Shown: positions 45,037 to 54,363 of the stretch, in pieces | Numbering within the stretch: the first letter of the stretch is position 1 | How the letters are laid out: every line of letters starts with the position of its first letter | Source: Acidobacteriota bacterium | Lineage (GTDB): Bacteria > Acidobacteriota > Terriglobia > Terriglobales > Acidobacteriaceae | Assembly: GCA_013289685.1 (NCBI GenBank) | Contig: JABCZL010000014.1 | Coordinates: 1-64,000, forward strand | Length of the DNA: 64,000 nt | Direction of reading: 5' to 3' | Notes under the pieces: model-generated | What the model saw: only the letters and a program-made list of their open reading frames with translations | The model's database searches: none | Told to the model about the DNA's origin: nothing | Position numbers and translations under genes: made by a program

Positions 45037-45735
45037 ATGCCGCCGAAGTTCAATCGCAGTCGCGCGATATTTGTCCTGAATAAGATTGACGAGATTCTGG
45101 CCTGGGAGCAGCGGAAGGAGATGGAGCGCGACACCAAGTTCGTCGAACTGGGGCGCTATCTATGCGAGGTGCGGGCGGGACAGTACTGGAGGGTAGAAAA
45201 CCTAAAGTCTTTTGATGATTTCTTGGAGAGGCGGTTTCCCGGATCGCGGAGGAAAGCGTACTACCTGATGTCGATCCACGAGAACCTGCCACCGCAGGCG
45301 AGGAAGGAATTGAAAAAGGTGGGCTGGGCGAAGGGGCTCGAGTTGGCTAAGCTGGCACGCCGGGACAGGCAGAACTTCGATTGTGCAACCTGGTTGCACA
45401 AAGCTCGTGACTTGTCGAAGGAGGATTTTCAGCAGGCGGTCGAGAGAGAACTCACCGGAAAAATAACAGAGCCCTGGGAAATTGTCTACTTCAAACTCTA
45501 TAAGAGCCAGATTCCCGTCATCGACCGCGCCCTCGAGACCGCAGCGCTCATGCTGGGCAGCGACCGATCAAGAGGCTACTGCCTGGAGATGATCTGCGCG
45601 GACTTTCTGGCGGGAGCCAACCTGGACAACGGAGATCCGGAAACTCTGCTGTTCTCGATGACGAGGTTCTTCAAATTCCTACCAGGAGCACAGAGGGAAG
45701 CATTTTTGGAAGGCCTAAACGAGAAGGCATCATGA
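45037..45735 (+). CDS. Conserved unknown protein of the recombination operon, 232 aa
   Basis: AGGAATCC precedes ATG at 45037. The N-terminus has a helical segment (LNKIDEILAWEQRKEMERD), then FVELGRYLCEVRAGQYW and SFDDFLERRFPGSRRKAYYL, similar in flavour to phage DUF3102 or ParB-N-adjacent helix-turn-helix regions. The C-terminal half is helical. I know this combination only as a hypothetical accompanying such genes. A DNA-binding or accessory role is likely from context. Overlaps the HNH gene by 4 bases. Confidence 0.6.
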   Translation: MPPKFNRSRAIFVLNKIDEILAWEQRKEMERDTKFVELGRYLCEVRAGQYWRVENLKSFDDFLERRFPGSRRKAYYLMSIHENLPPQARKELKKVGWAKGLELAKLARRDRQNFDCATWLHKARDLSKEDFQQAVERELTGKITEPWEIVYFKLYKSQIPVIDRALETAALMLGSDRSRGYCLEMICADFLAGANLDNGDPETLLFSMTRFFKFLPGAQREAFLEGLNEKAS

Positions 45736-45956
45736 GTTCGACGAGCCCCGAACCTCCACGCTTGCGACTCGATCCGGAATCGTACGAGGCCTTACGTCAG
45801 CAGGTTCTGCGTCGCGATGGCTGGAGGTGTCAATCCTGCGGCACGATGTCGAACCTAGAAGTCCATCACCAACAGTTTCGGAGTCACTCCGGCTCGGACT
45901 CGGGAGAAAACCTGATCACGCTCTGTACTAGCTGCCATGCCAACATCCATCGCTGA
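45732..45956 (+). CDS. HNH endonuclease, 74 aa
   Basis: Very small HNH protein: zinc CxxC at 33/36 and 65/68 around the core LEVHHQQ (His45, His46), Asn60 and CHANIH (His69, His73). All catalytic and zinc residues are present. The ATG is inside the stop of the upstream gene (ATGA), closing a fully coupled operon. It could nick or cut DNA for integration or defence. Confidence 0.8.
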   Translation: MSSTSPEPPRLRLDPESYEALRQQVLRRDGWRCQSCGTMSNLEVHHQQFRSHSGSDSGENLITLCTSCHANIHR

Positions 45957-46032
45957 AGGACCCTGCTTTTCAAACTCTTCCCTTTTCGCCGAAATCAAAA
46001 CGTGTTTCTTTGGCGGAAAACGGTTCTATTGA

Positions 46033-47172
46033 TTACTCACTATCTGACCGAGCCATTCTCTCGAGGACGCGTGGAACACCAAGACCGATTGACGCTAGCA
46101 GAGGCTGCACCCATCCACGAACGTACAAGGTGGCTCCGATAGCTGTCCCGAGTGTGTTCGTGATGATGTCAGTCGTACCGGAAGCCCGTGTCGGGAGAAA
46201 TGACTGTAACGCTTCGATGGCAAAACTGACGACCGCGCCGAAAACGATTGTGGCCAGCATCGGTCGGTCAAGGAAACGCGACGCGGACAAGTATGCACAA
46301 AAGCAAAACCCGAGGGGTACAAAGCCGCCGATGTTGATCAAGACATTCTTGTAATAGCTCCAACCGGGGTAGAACTCATCCCAAGGCGCCTGGAGGAAAG
46401 GTTCGTTCAGAACAAAATATTTTTCTAGAATGTGAAGGTCATTCGCCGAATCCATCTGGTCGTGAACCACGTTCCCGTTCCGCTCGTTGCACAGGTAGAG
46501 CGCTACCGGACCTTCATTCCTGATCTGGGCTCGTGAGTTGCCATTCCAAGAGGAATAGTGTTGCTCAACTTCGGCAGGCGTGAGTTCGCGATCGTAGATA
46601 CCCAGACCCCTAAACTGACCTCGCCAGCCGTTGTCCGCAATAGGACTGCTGCCAACCACAACTTGACCAGCCAAGTCCATCCTCGAGACTCCGAACCGCT
46701 GAGACGCGCCCACAAGCGTCCCGTCCACATACACCGCTGTGCCTCGTGAACCTGAGGTGATCGTGACAAACACTTGCTTGTTCTTGGCGAACACGTGATC
46801 GATGTACCACTTAGTTCTTGCGCGGCGGTGCTGATAAACCGTCACACGTCGCAACAGCAGGTCATCTAGAGATTGGTACAGCGAGAAAGCGACAACACGA
46901 TCTTCCTGTGAATAGAATGCCAGTAGAGCACCCCCGGTATCGGGGTTGTCTGGTCGCAGCAGAATCTCAACGCTGCAGGACGCTCCGGCCTTCGATCCGG
47001 CTAAACGCGATGCCACCGATGCCAGCATTACTCCGTGCCCACCGAAATGAAGACCGTCGCCGTCGTGTAACCAGCTCACTTCATTCTTGGGAGCATGGAA
47101 TGGCCACAGTCCTGCAATCACGATGCCGGCTAGGATCGACGCACAGAAGAGCCCAAGCACCTGCTTTTGCAT
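46033..47172 (-). CDS. LamG-like domain fused to a VanZ-like membrane domain
   Basis: 379 aa. One N-terminal helix (about 5-25), then a concanavalin/LamG sandwich (about 30-220: FSLYQSLDDLLLRR, VYVDGTLVGASQRF, RGQFRGLGIYDRELTPAEVEQHY), then three or more helices of VanZ type (LINIGGFVPLGFCFCAYL, SFAIEALQSFLPTR, DIITNTLGTAIGA). VanZ-like proteins accompany exopolysaccharide/exosortase loci. Last gene of the polysaccharide cluster; convergent with the HNH gene. Confidence 0.82.
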   Translation of the reverse strand: MQKQVLGLFCASILAGIVIAGLWPFHAPKNEVSWLHDGDGLHFGGHGVMLASVASRLAGSKAGASCSVEILLRPDNPDTGGALLAFYSQEDRVVAFSLYQSLDDLLLRRVTVYQHRRARTKWYIDHVFAKNKQVFVTITSGSRGTAVYVDGTLVGASQRFGVSRMDLAGQVVVGSSPIADNGWRGQFRGLGIYDRELTPAEVEQHYSSWNGNSRAQIRNEGPVALYLCNERNGNVVHDQMDSANDLHILEKYFVLNEPFLQAPWDEFYPGWSYYKNVLINIGGFVPLGFCFCAYLSASRFLDRPMLATIVFGAVVSFAIEALQSFLPTRASGTTDIITNTLGTAIGATLYVRGWVQPLLASIGLGVPRVLERMARSDSE

Positions 47173-47275
47173 ACCCTTATTATTGGCGGCTAAGAGAATC
47201 TGGAGTGGTCGGGAAACGGCTTTTTAGCCGAGAATCGAGCAGAGGTTGGCGTAAAGAAAGGAAGGATGTCGCAAG

Positions 47276-48544
47276 TCAGGTGTTCGCGGCGATTGTCGTC
47301 CGCGAACACAATCGTGCCAACCGCGAGCGAAGCGGAGAGAATCGCAAGAACCCCAACAGCCGCCCGAGTACTCGTGTGAACTGACGAATGCTCATCATAA
47401 GAAACGGCACTGGGTCGTCGCTGCTCCACCACGCCAGCTCCCTGCTCTTAGGCGGAAGATACTTACTAGCGTCTTGTTTCGACGCACCCCGGGGCAGGCG
47501 GCGAAGAAACGCCAGAGCGTAAAACGACTCGACCCTAAACAATCGACCTCCAATGGGAGCTGCATTGTCTATGTTCCGCCCGGACAGGTCTAGGTGCTGC
47601 GCCCGAACCACGTCAATCCCTGCACCATTCTCGAACATCCGAAAGTTCTGGCCGACACGTGGGTTGCAGTCCAGAATCTTATACTGTCCATCCCGTTCAT
47701 CCTTTCGCCAGTCCATGTCGATAATCCCGGAATAGGCGACGGCCTTCAGGAGCTTTTCGCTCACGCAACGCAACGTCTCATTGTCAAGGGACAGGCCTAG
47801 CGCAGTTGATCCCGCATCGGGCGGATAAGAACGTAATTTTCTTCCCGTGAAGGTAACATTAATGTTTTTGTTGGAATTGTAATATCCGTGGCAGATCCAA
47901 TCTTCTCCGGGAATATGCTCCTGAATAATCAGGCGCTGGCTTCCTTCATAATTGTAGTTTTCACAAAGATTAAATAGTTGCTCAGGCGTCTTAATTAGTT
48001 TCGTAACGAACGTATCCTTCAGAGGAAGCCACTGCTCGGCCGCTTTCACCACCACTGGAAACCCCGTGCTCTCGGTGAATGCCCTGACATCATCAATAGA
48101 TTGAGGAACGACACTCCGCGCGAGAGGGATTCCGATATCAGCACACAGGACATGGAAGCAGGCCTTGTCCGCCAATTGACGTGGTAGCTGTGACGGGACC
48201 GGCGGAACGATAAACCATCGTGCGAGACTGGCCGCGTTCTCAGCAACAGACACCGCGGATAAATCATCCATTGGAACAATGATCGTAGGGCGAGCGATAA
48301 CTTCGGCGATCAACGACATGGCCTTCACAAACGATTTTGGATCAGTCGGGCAACTCTCCCAGACGAAAGCTTTCGTAAGATACCGTGACCGGGCCAGAGG
48401 CGTATAGGCATCCTCAACAACTGCATAGACAGGTACCCCAAGCTTACCAAGCGTTCGCGCGACCCCCAGGGCTCCATGGTGGATCGGAGTGCGGCTCATT
48501 TTCAGGATGAGAGCGGGATACTTCGGATCCAGATTAGGCTGCAT
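47276..48544 (-). CDS. ATP-grasp ligase
   Basis: About 422 aa. Pre-ATP-grasp Rossmann part (ALGVARTLGKLGVPVYAVVE), then the ATP-grasp lid and core: FPVVVKAAEQW, RLIIQEHIPGEDW and KILDCNPRVGQNFRMF for the Mg-ATP site. Family members join a carboxylate to an amine or thiol through an acyl-phosphate. In this locus a peptide- or amide-forming step on the sugar polymer or its amino-acid decoration is plausible. ATG at 48544 (GGGGAAGAG upstream) is preferred over GTG 48556. Confidence 0.8.
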   Translation of the reverse strand: MQPNLDPKYPALILKMSRTPIHHGALGVARTLGKLGVPVYAVVEDAYTPLARSRYLTKAFVWESCPTDPKSFVKAMSLIAEVIARPTIIVPMDDLSAVSVAENAASLARWFIVPPVPSQLPRQLADKACFHVLCADIGIPLARSVVPQSIDDVRAFTESTGFPVVVKAAEQWLPLKDTFVTKLIKTPEQLFNLCENYNYEGSQRLIIQEHIPGEDWICHGYYNSNKNINVTFTGRKLRSYPPDAGSTALGLSLDNETLRCVSEKLLKAVAYSGIIDMDWRKDERDGQYKILDCNPRVGQNFRMFENGAGIDVVRAQHLDLSGRNIDNAAPIGGRLFRVESFYALAFLRRLPRGASKQDASKYLPPKSRELAWWSSDDPVPFLMMSIRQFTRVLGRLLGFLRFSPLRSRLARLCSRTTIAANT

Positions 48545-48574
48545 TCTCTTCCCCACCCTGATCAGACATCGGCT

Positions 48575-49825
48575 TCAGTTTTCCACGCACTTTTGTGAAT
48601 GGACGAAGGGAGCCGCCAGCGAGCGTTGATCTTTCGCGATATGCGTCGATATACGACGAGCAGTGAAGCCCGTTCCCGCGAGAAACCGCATGACCGGGCC
48701 GAAGGAGTTCGCGCTGGCAAGACCGGTGAAATATAACCCCGGAACGGAGGACTCGAAGCTGGACGACAGCTGAGGCATCTGCTCCTCGTGCCTGATCCGC
48801 GACTTCAAGTTCTCATCTAGGAACGGGAGCTTTTGAAAGTTAAACCGATACCCAGTTGCCGCGATCACATGATTCGCGATCAAGTCTTTCGATTGCTCGT
48901 TTTGGTCAGTGAGTCGCAAAGCGACGTGCCCGTTCCGCGCTTCAGCAGCACGCAGTTGATGGCCGATGAGAACAGGTAAATGATCGACAACCCGGTCTTT
49001 CAACCACCAGGCTCCGGCGGGACCGAGCGATGCCTTCACTCGCGAAAGCCGAACCTGCCGGGGCAGGCTGTGAAAGAGCTGGGGCGCACTGTCATATACC
49101 CAAAGTTGAAGCCCTTCGCCAAGCTGCGTCCTTGGGCGTCGCAGACGCTGATAGAGGGAGCGGTGGGTCATCACCGGAACCTTGTTCCAGGCAATCGCGG
49201 GTGCACGCACCACCACAGTGACAGAAGCGCCCTCCTCTCGCAGTAAGCCGGCTGTCTCAAGGCCGGACTGCCCGCCGCCGATCACGATCACATCCTTGCC
49301 CTTGAACTTGCTCAGGTCATAATGGGCCACAGAGTGCGAGCATAGTTCAGACGGCAACCGGCCGAGTTGTTCAGGAATTTGCTCCATCTGATCCAAGCCT
49401 GTGGCAAGGACGACCTGGGCCGATCGTACGGTCTCCCCGCTGCTCAAACGAACTTCAAACCCAGCGTCTGTTTTTCTGACCGCGTCAACCAAAACATCTT
49501 CGACTTGGGGGACGAGCTTCTGCTGAAAAGAGAGCGCATATCTGGCAAAGATTTCACGCGATAGTGGAGTGCCGTATTCGGCGAACGGGAGGCTCTGCTC
49601 GCCGCAGAATTGGGGGAGAACCAAGCGGCCCTGCGGGTCAGGCAAGCCAGAGGCGCATCCTTCTGATTTCAAGAGCATGGCCTTCGGCATCTGGGTAAGC
49701 CAGCGCCGCATTGGTGATCCGAAAATACGAAAATCGACGCCGAGATGGCGCAGGTGGGCGGCGATCGCAAGGCCATAGGGGCCCGCCCCAATGATGCAGA
49801 CTCTTGTCTGAGGAATGGAGTTCAA
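48575..49825 (-). CDS. Flavin-containing monooxygenase-like protein (paralogue 1)
   Basis: 416 aa. FAD site VCIIGAGPYGLAIAAHL near the N-terminus, second nucleotide site VIVIGGGQSGLETAGLL, and the terminal signature SVPGLYFTGLASANSFGPV. The arrangement is that of FMO/SidA-like NADPH-dependent oxygenases. About 35-40% of residues seem shared with the protein at 55707 by eye. The substrate may be an amino-acid or sugar intermediate carried by the cluster. Confidence 0.82.
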   Translation of the reverse strand: MNSIPQTRVCIIGAGPYGLAIAAHLRHLGVDFRIFGSPMRRWLTQMPKAMLLKSEGCASGLPDPQGRLVLPQFCGEQSLPFAEYGTPLSREIFARYALSFQQKLVPQVEDVLVDAVRKTDAGFEVRLSSGETVRSAQVVLATGLDQMEQIPEQLGRLPSELCSHSVAHYDLSKFKGKDVIVIGGGQSGLETAGLLREEGASVTVVVRAPAIAWNKVPVMTHRSLYQRLRRPRTQLGEGLQLWVYDSAPQLFHSLPRQVRLSRVKASLGPAGAWWLKDRVVDHLPVLIGHQLRAAEARNGHVALRLTDQNEQSKDLIANHVIAATGYRFNFQKLPFLDENLKSRIRHEEQMPQLSSSFESSVPGLYFTGLASANSFGPVMRFLAGTGFTARRISTHIAKDQRSLAAPFVHSQKCVEN

Positions 49826-49945
49826 ATCAATTTCCTTTCATTGTGGTCTGTCGCTACCACGCGCAGCCAATTGGCGTGTGCAAGATTCAACTCTCTCTTC
49901 TATGTCCAAACCCTTCTTGCTCACGCAGTGGTTTCCACCGACGGG

Positions 49946-51532
49946 TCATGCGTTCAGCGTTGTACCAACGTGCGCACTGAGTTGGGTGTCTTGTGCGAGC
50001 TTCTTGAGTTCTGCTTTCGCAATTTTTCCGCTCGCGGTCGTCGGCATCGCCGCCATGATCACGATCTGTGACGGCCGCTTGTAGGGAGCCAAATGTTGTC
50101 CTGCGTACTCCGCCAGGTCGGCGGGCGTCACAGCCGTTCCGGGCAGAAGCTGAACGAAAGCGACGATCTCCTCGTCTCCCGCAACTGATCGGCCGACGAC
50201 CGCGGACTGAACAACCTCTGGATGGGCATTCAGCACCGACTCAACTTCGGCGGGGTACACGTTGAAGCCACGGTGGACAATCAAATCTTTTGTGCGCCCG
50301 ACGATGAGGAGGTTTCCATCTTCCAATCGGGCGAGGTCGCGAGTATTAAACCATCCGTCGGCATCGATGGCAGCGGCCGTTTCTTCCGGAGCGCGATAGT
50401 AGCCCTTCATGATGTTGGGGCCTCGAACGCGCAGTTCACCGACTCCACCTGCGGGAGCGGCTTGGCCATCGCTTCCGACGAGCTTGATCTCAACTCCCGG
50501 AAACACTGCGCCAATTGAGGTATCGGTGCGAGGCGCCTCAGGCCGCGTCAAGGCAATCGTAGGAGAGCATTCGGTTACACCGTAACCGTTGTGCAGGACC
50601 ATGCCGAAGAGACGTTCAATTCCCGACTTGGTGCCAGCGTCGAGCGGCGCGCCGGAAGAAGAAATGATCCGAAGGGAGGGGAACGTCAGGGAGGAAAGTT
50701 TTCTGAGTCTGGCGTATTGGAGCAGTTGGGTGAAAATGGCTGGCGTCCCCAACAGCAAGGTGATCCGGTCCTTCTCCAGCGTCACGCGCGCCGTCATGGG
50801 ATCAAAGCGCGGCGTCAGATAGAGCGATGCGCCGGCAATCAATGAACCCAACAACACCACGGAAAGACCGACGGCATGAGACATCGGCAGCACGCCATAA
50901 AGCCGGTCCTCTGAGCTCACGGATCGGACGTTGGCCGATCCTTCGGCCATAAACAACAGGTTCCGGTGGGACAGCATGACGCCCTTGGGAACGCCTGTCG
51001 TGCCAGACGTATAGATCAGAGCTGCGACGCGGTCTGCAATGTTTAGGTCGAGTGTTTCCGGCTCCGTTTCTTCGTTCAGTGGACCGATTCCAACCGAACC
51101 AAACCCGTCCCGCTCTTCGATGGCCGTGCCGTGGCGGTTAGCATGATCGGCTGCGCTCGGCGAGCTACTGATTGTGAATAGAACACGTCGCGCACCGGAG
51201 TGATTCTGGATCTCTTCGATCTCGCGGGGCGAAAGGCGGGCATTCACCAACACCGGCCACGAATCCATTCCGGTCGTGGCCAACAAGATCGTCACGAACG
51301 CCCGGCAATTTTCGCCAACGATCATGACCCGATCGCCCGGACGAACGCCAAACGTGCGGAGCCAAGCCTGGGTGTCGGAGATTGCCGAAGCCAGTTGCCC
51401 GTACGTCCACGAACCGGTGCTCTCCACCAGAGCAGGGACATCTGGTGAACGCTCGGCCCAACGCGTCACAACGTCGCTGATCCGCGTCAAGCCCGCCGAG
51501 CTCTTTGACGCGTCAAGGTCGGTCATGGACAT
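49946..51532 (-). CDS. Acyl-AMP ligase (ANL superfamily)
   Basis: 528 aa. Complete motif set: LIYTSGTTGVPKGVMLSHRN (P-loop), NGYGVTECSP, GWFNTRDLARLEDGNLLIVG, KDLIVHRGFNVYPAEVE and the terminal catalytic TASGKIAKAEL Lys. Activates a carboxylic acid as AMP ester. With an ACP gene directly upstream (32 bases), it probably loads that carrier. Similar pairs occur in exosortase-type polysaccharide loci. Confidence 0.88.
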   Translation of the reverse strand: MSMTDLDASKSSAGLTRISDVVTRWAERSPDVPALVESTGSWTYGQLASAISDTQAWLRTFGVRPGDRVMIVGENCRAFVTILLATTGMDSWPVLVNARLSPREIEEIQNHSGARRVLFTISSSPSAADHANRHGTAIEERDGFGSVGIGPLNEETEPETLDLNIADRVAALIYTSGTTGVPKGVMLSHRNLLFMAEGSANVRSVSSEDRLYGVLPMSHAVGLSVVLLGSLIAGASLYLTPRFDPMTARVTLEKDRITLLLGTPAIFTQLLQYARLRKLSSLTFPSLRIISSSGAPLDAGTKSGIERLFGMVLHNGYGVTECSPTIALTRPEAPRTDTSIGAVFPGVEIKLVGSDGQAAPAGGVGELRVRGPNIMKGYYRAPEETAAAIDADGWFNTRDLARLEDGNLLIVGRTKDLIVHRGFNVYPAEVESVLNAHPEVVQSAVVGRSVAGDEEIVAFVQLLPGTAVTPADLAEYAGQHLAPYKRPSQIVIMAAMPTTASGKIAKAELKKLAQDTQLSAHVGTTLNA

Positions 51533-51564
51533 TTGCTGACGACTTGCAGATATTCGCTCCAGCC

Positions 51565-51843
51565 CTACGCCTTAGCTTCTAGCTTTCTTGCAACATAGGC
51601 CACCAAATTGTTAATGGTGTCGAGATTGCCCGGAACGACCTCCTCGTCGTCGACGGTGATGTCGAAACGAGCTTGAAGAAACGCGACGAGGTCAAGGACT
51701 CCCATGGAGTCGATCACGTCCCCGAGCAGGGATCCGTCAGCGCGAAGTTTTTCGGCGTGGCCTGAGAGGAAGTGCTCGACCACAAACTTTCGCACTTCGC
51801 GTTCGATGTCTACTGCCTGCATTGATTGGATAGGATTTGTCAT
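51565..51843 (-). CDS. Acyl carrier protein
   Basis: 92 aa. Carrier helix bundle with the phosphopantetheine site GDVIDSMGVLDL, Ser46. Acidic helix III (DDEEVVPGNLDTINNLVAYV) fits. The ATG at 51843 follows the GNAT stop by 5 bases, so both are co-translated. It carries the acyl group activated by the neighbouring ligase. Confidence 0.88.
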   Translation of the reverse strand: MTNPIQSMQAVDIEREVRKFVVEHFLSGHAEKLRADGSLLGDVIDSMGVLDLVAFLQARFDITVDDEEVVPGNLDTINNLVAYVARKLEAKA

Positions 51844-51848
51844 AAACG

Positions 51849-53186
51849 TCAAAATACCTCGGTTCGCTCTCCCAAAGGAACTTGAGAAACAATACTGTCT
51901 CTGCTGTTTTCCGTCCGCACTGCAAACGTGCCGTGCACGATAGAACTCGAATAAGAGGCCCGTATCAGCGTTGCGTCACCGTCAAACGGAGTGGCATACC
52001 ATGCCGCACCGTCAGAGAGTTGCTTGTGCAGGATTGGGTCTGCAGCTTTGTAGTAATAGGGACACGCTGGATATTTCCTCACGTACGGTTTCCATTCAGA
52101 ACATGCCTGGCGAATGCCGGGTGGAAAACCCAGCACCTCGAGCACGTGACTTCCCTCGATTCTCGCATTCTCGTAAGCGGCTGCCCATAATGCTCTCACA
52201 GTCTCAGGGTCGTCGTGCCTGACTAGCGTGTCGGCAATAATCGATTTCCTTAGGCCATCGTGCGGATCTGTGTCAGTACGAATCACCGCATATCCGACAA
52301 GTTCCCCGTCCTTGTGACAGCAAAGCACACGGGCGCTGCCTCGGTCACCAGGTATCTCAAAATGCCAGCGCAGCACAGCCGGACGGCGGTCCGCAAATAG
52401 GCGAGGACGTTCGCTCAGTTTCGCTGTCCATAACGCCTGGAAATCATCTCCAATGTCTTTCGCTGCGATGTCACTGATTGTGAAAGACTCTGCAGACGGC
52501 CGGGGCCATCGTCTTCGCAGAGTCTTGTCAGATGCAATCGCAAGCGCAGAGAGTGCGCTGCCAATCCGCGCGGCTGTCGGCCCGAGGTTCAGTTTCGTCA
52601 TCAGGGCCTGGGAGAATGGATGGGGCTGCAATACCCAGAAGAGCACCGAGTCATAATCCGGCTGGGGAAGATAAGCGGATTTGAATGCGAGGGCCATTTT
52701 GCCAACGGGCCCAATTGAGGTGGTAGAGATGTAAAGGTCGACAGATTTCTGACTGAAAAACGCTGCAGCTAAACTCAAGGCGAGCGCCCGGTACGGACCC
52801 TCCACCACAAAGCCATGCGCCGTGACTGCGGTTAAGGTCCTGTCGCTGTAGCGGCACTGCAGCGAGATATTCCCCAAGTACCCGACAATTAATCCGTCCG
52901 CTTCCAAGACCCAGCCCATGGGGCGCTCGATTTCGCCGCGCATCAACGCCGGGTTTTCCTTCCACAGGCGCTTCCAGTTTTCCAAGGAATCGGCGGTCAT
53001 GCCCCATCTTTGTTTAAGCTCTGCCACGGCGTCGAAATCTGAGAATCGAACTTCACGAAGTTTGGCCGGTGCGATCGCCCCGGTGGACTGGGCGCGCGCT
53101 TCCCTCTCGGGAGTGGAGGAAGCCGTTTGGCGTTTCCGAATCCAGTTCAGGATCGTGCCCGTGATGTGTTCTTGGAGTGAGCGCAT
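51849..53186 (-). CDS. GNAT-type acetyltransferase, 445 aa
   Basis: The N-terminal half (about 45-160) and C-terminal half (about 250-420) both look GNAT-like: EADGLIVGYLGNISLQCRYS and GELVGYAVIRTDTDPHDGL, followed by an adjacent helix (VRALWAAAYENARIEGS). A double-GNAT arrangement is possible. Its position directly before the ACP suggests transfer of the ACP-bound acyl chain to an amino group. Sequence support for specificity is weak. Confidence 0.6.
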   Translation of the reverse strand: MRSLQEHITGTILNWIRKRQTASSTPEREARAQSTGAIAPAKLREVRFSDFDAVAELKQRWGMTADSLENWKRLWKENPALMRGEIERPMGWVLEADGLIVGYLGNISLQCRYSDRTLTAVTAHGFVVEGPYRALALSLAAAFFSQKSVDLYISTTSIGPVGKMALAFKSAYLPQPDYDSVLFWVLQPHPFSQALMTKLNLGPTAARIGSALSALAIASDKTLRRRWPRPSAESFTISDIAAKDIGDDFQALWTAKLSERPRLFADRRPAVLRWHFEIPGDRGSARVLCCHKDGELVGYAVIRTDTDPHDGLRKSIIADTLVRHDDPETVRALWAAAYENARIEGSHVLEVLGFPPGIRQACSEWKPYVRKYPACPYYYKAADPILHKQLSDGAAWYATPFDGDATLIRASYSSSIVHGTFAVRTENSRDSIVSQVPLGERTEVF

Positions 53187-53249
53187 TCTGATAGAAGACT
53201 AGTATTGAGCCGCGAAATAAAAGGCCGCTGAGAAAGTGTCGAACTGCTT

Positions 53250-54323
53250 TTATGCTGTGTCGCCGTCCGCCAAGGTTGATCGAGCCCCTGCGACCCGAGT
53301 CATCGCGGCAAACATCGGAGTTTCCGCCTTTCGTGACTCCAGATATTGCAGCCAATTGCGATAGATGCAGATGGCCGATGACTGCCAGGTATCGTGCAGT
53401 CCATCCAAAACTGCAGTTTCCGGGAAAGACGCGGCGATGTCCTCGCGCCGGTCGGTGATCGCCGTTTCTCTAAATTCGTTCAGAACTTGCGCCGCTGATT
53501 CGTCGAAGTATCCCGCCGGCATGGTCGGATAGGTTTCTCGTTCCTGGCGAAGAAATCTCTTGATGTCTCTCCTGTATTCTTTCATTAGAGTCTGCGCGCC
53601 ATACTCCGGATGTCCCTGGAAATAGACAAACAGACTCTGCTTTTTCTTCTTCACAAATAAATCGACGCCGGCTTGCGCTGACTCGGTAAGGACGGTGTAA
53701 CCAGACGAAGCAAGTTCATTCGCCCGAACTTCGTTCCATCGAGAATGTGGAAAGCGAATCCGGTCTGCGATAAGGCTGGTCAGCGGGTGATCGCACTTCT
53801 TGGTCGAATCAAAAACGCCGAACTGCTTGTCCGGCAGGCGGTGCCGGTTGACACCGTCGCTGTGGAGAACGCTCGCGTGCGCCGCTAAACATGACAGCAC
53901 CGTCGAAAGCGTATTTTGTTCGGCCCAGTCAAGAACCTGGGTCAGGGTCGACCAGTACGGTTCATCGCGCAAGCTGGGGTGATGGGGTTCAGTTCCTGTA
54001 ACGACGATCCCATCGAACCGGTTGTTCCAGAGCTCCTCGAATCCGAAGTAAAAGCTGTTCAGATGATGTTGTCCTCGATCCGTTCTAGGAATCCCCGTCA
54101 ACGAGTAGAGTTTAATCGTCACGGGGACGTCACCGGACGCAACGTCGAGGAGTTCGAAGAACTGCAATTCAGTGTCTTCGAGCGCAGGATCCGGCATGTT
54201 GTTAATGAGCGCGAGGCTAAGGCAATTACGCGGAGCGTGGCTGCCGTTCGATGGCACCGGACGCGGGTTTTGCTTCTCCGCCCAACGACTCGGTACTCGC
54301 CCGCCTTCGATGATCAGTGGCAT
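53250..54323 (-). CDS. metA-like: Homoserine O-acyltransferase, MetA-like
   Basis: 357 aa. MetA family elements: INNMPDPALEDTELQF, GIVVTGTEP, nucleophile Cys145 in SCLAAHASVLH, and HPEY (His238, Glu240). MetA transfers a succinyl or acetyl group from acyl-CoA to homoserine. The gene for the next enzyme, MetY, lies directly upstream, so the pair could make homocysteine. The length exceeds the usual about 310 by a basic N-terminal tail (WAEKQNPRPV) and a C-terminal extension. Confidence 0.8.
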   Translation of the reverse strand: MPLIIEGGRVPSRWAEKQNPRPVPSNGSHAPRNCLSLALINNMPDPALEDTELQFFELLDVASGDVPVTIKLYSLTGIPRTDRGQHHLNSFYFGFEELWNNRFDGIVVTGTEPHHPSLRDEPYWSTLTQVLDWAEQNTLSTVLSCLAAHASVLHSDGVNRHRLPDKQFGVFDSTKKCDHPLTSLIADRIRFPHSRWNEVRANELASSGYTVLTESAQAGVDLFVKKKKQSLFVYFQGHPEYGAQTLMKEYRRDIKRFLRQERETYPTMPAGYFDESAAQVLNEFRETAITDRREDIAASFPETAVLDGLHDTWQSSAICIYRNWLQYLESRKAETPMFAAMTRVAGARSTLADGDTA

Positions 54324-54363
54324 ATCGCAACTCCCACGCCGCAGAGTTCCATTTCGCGAGACT

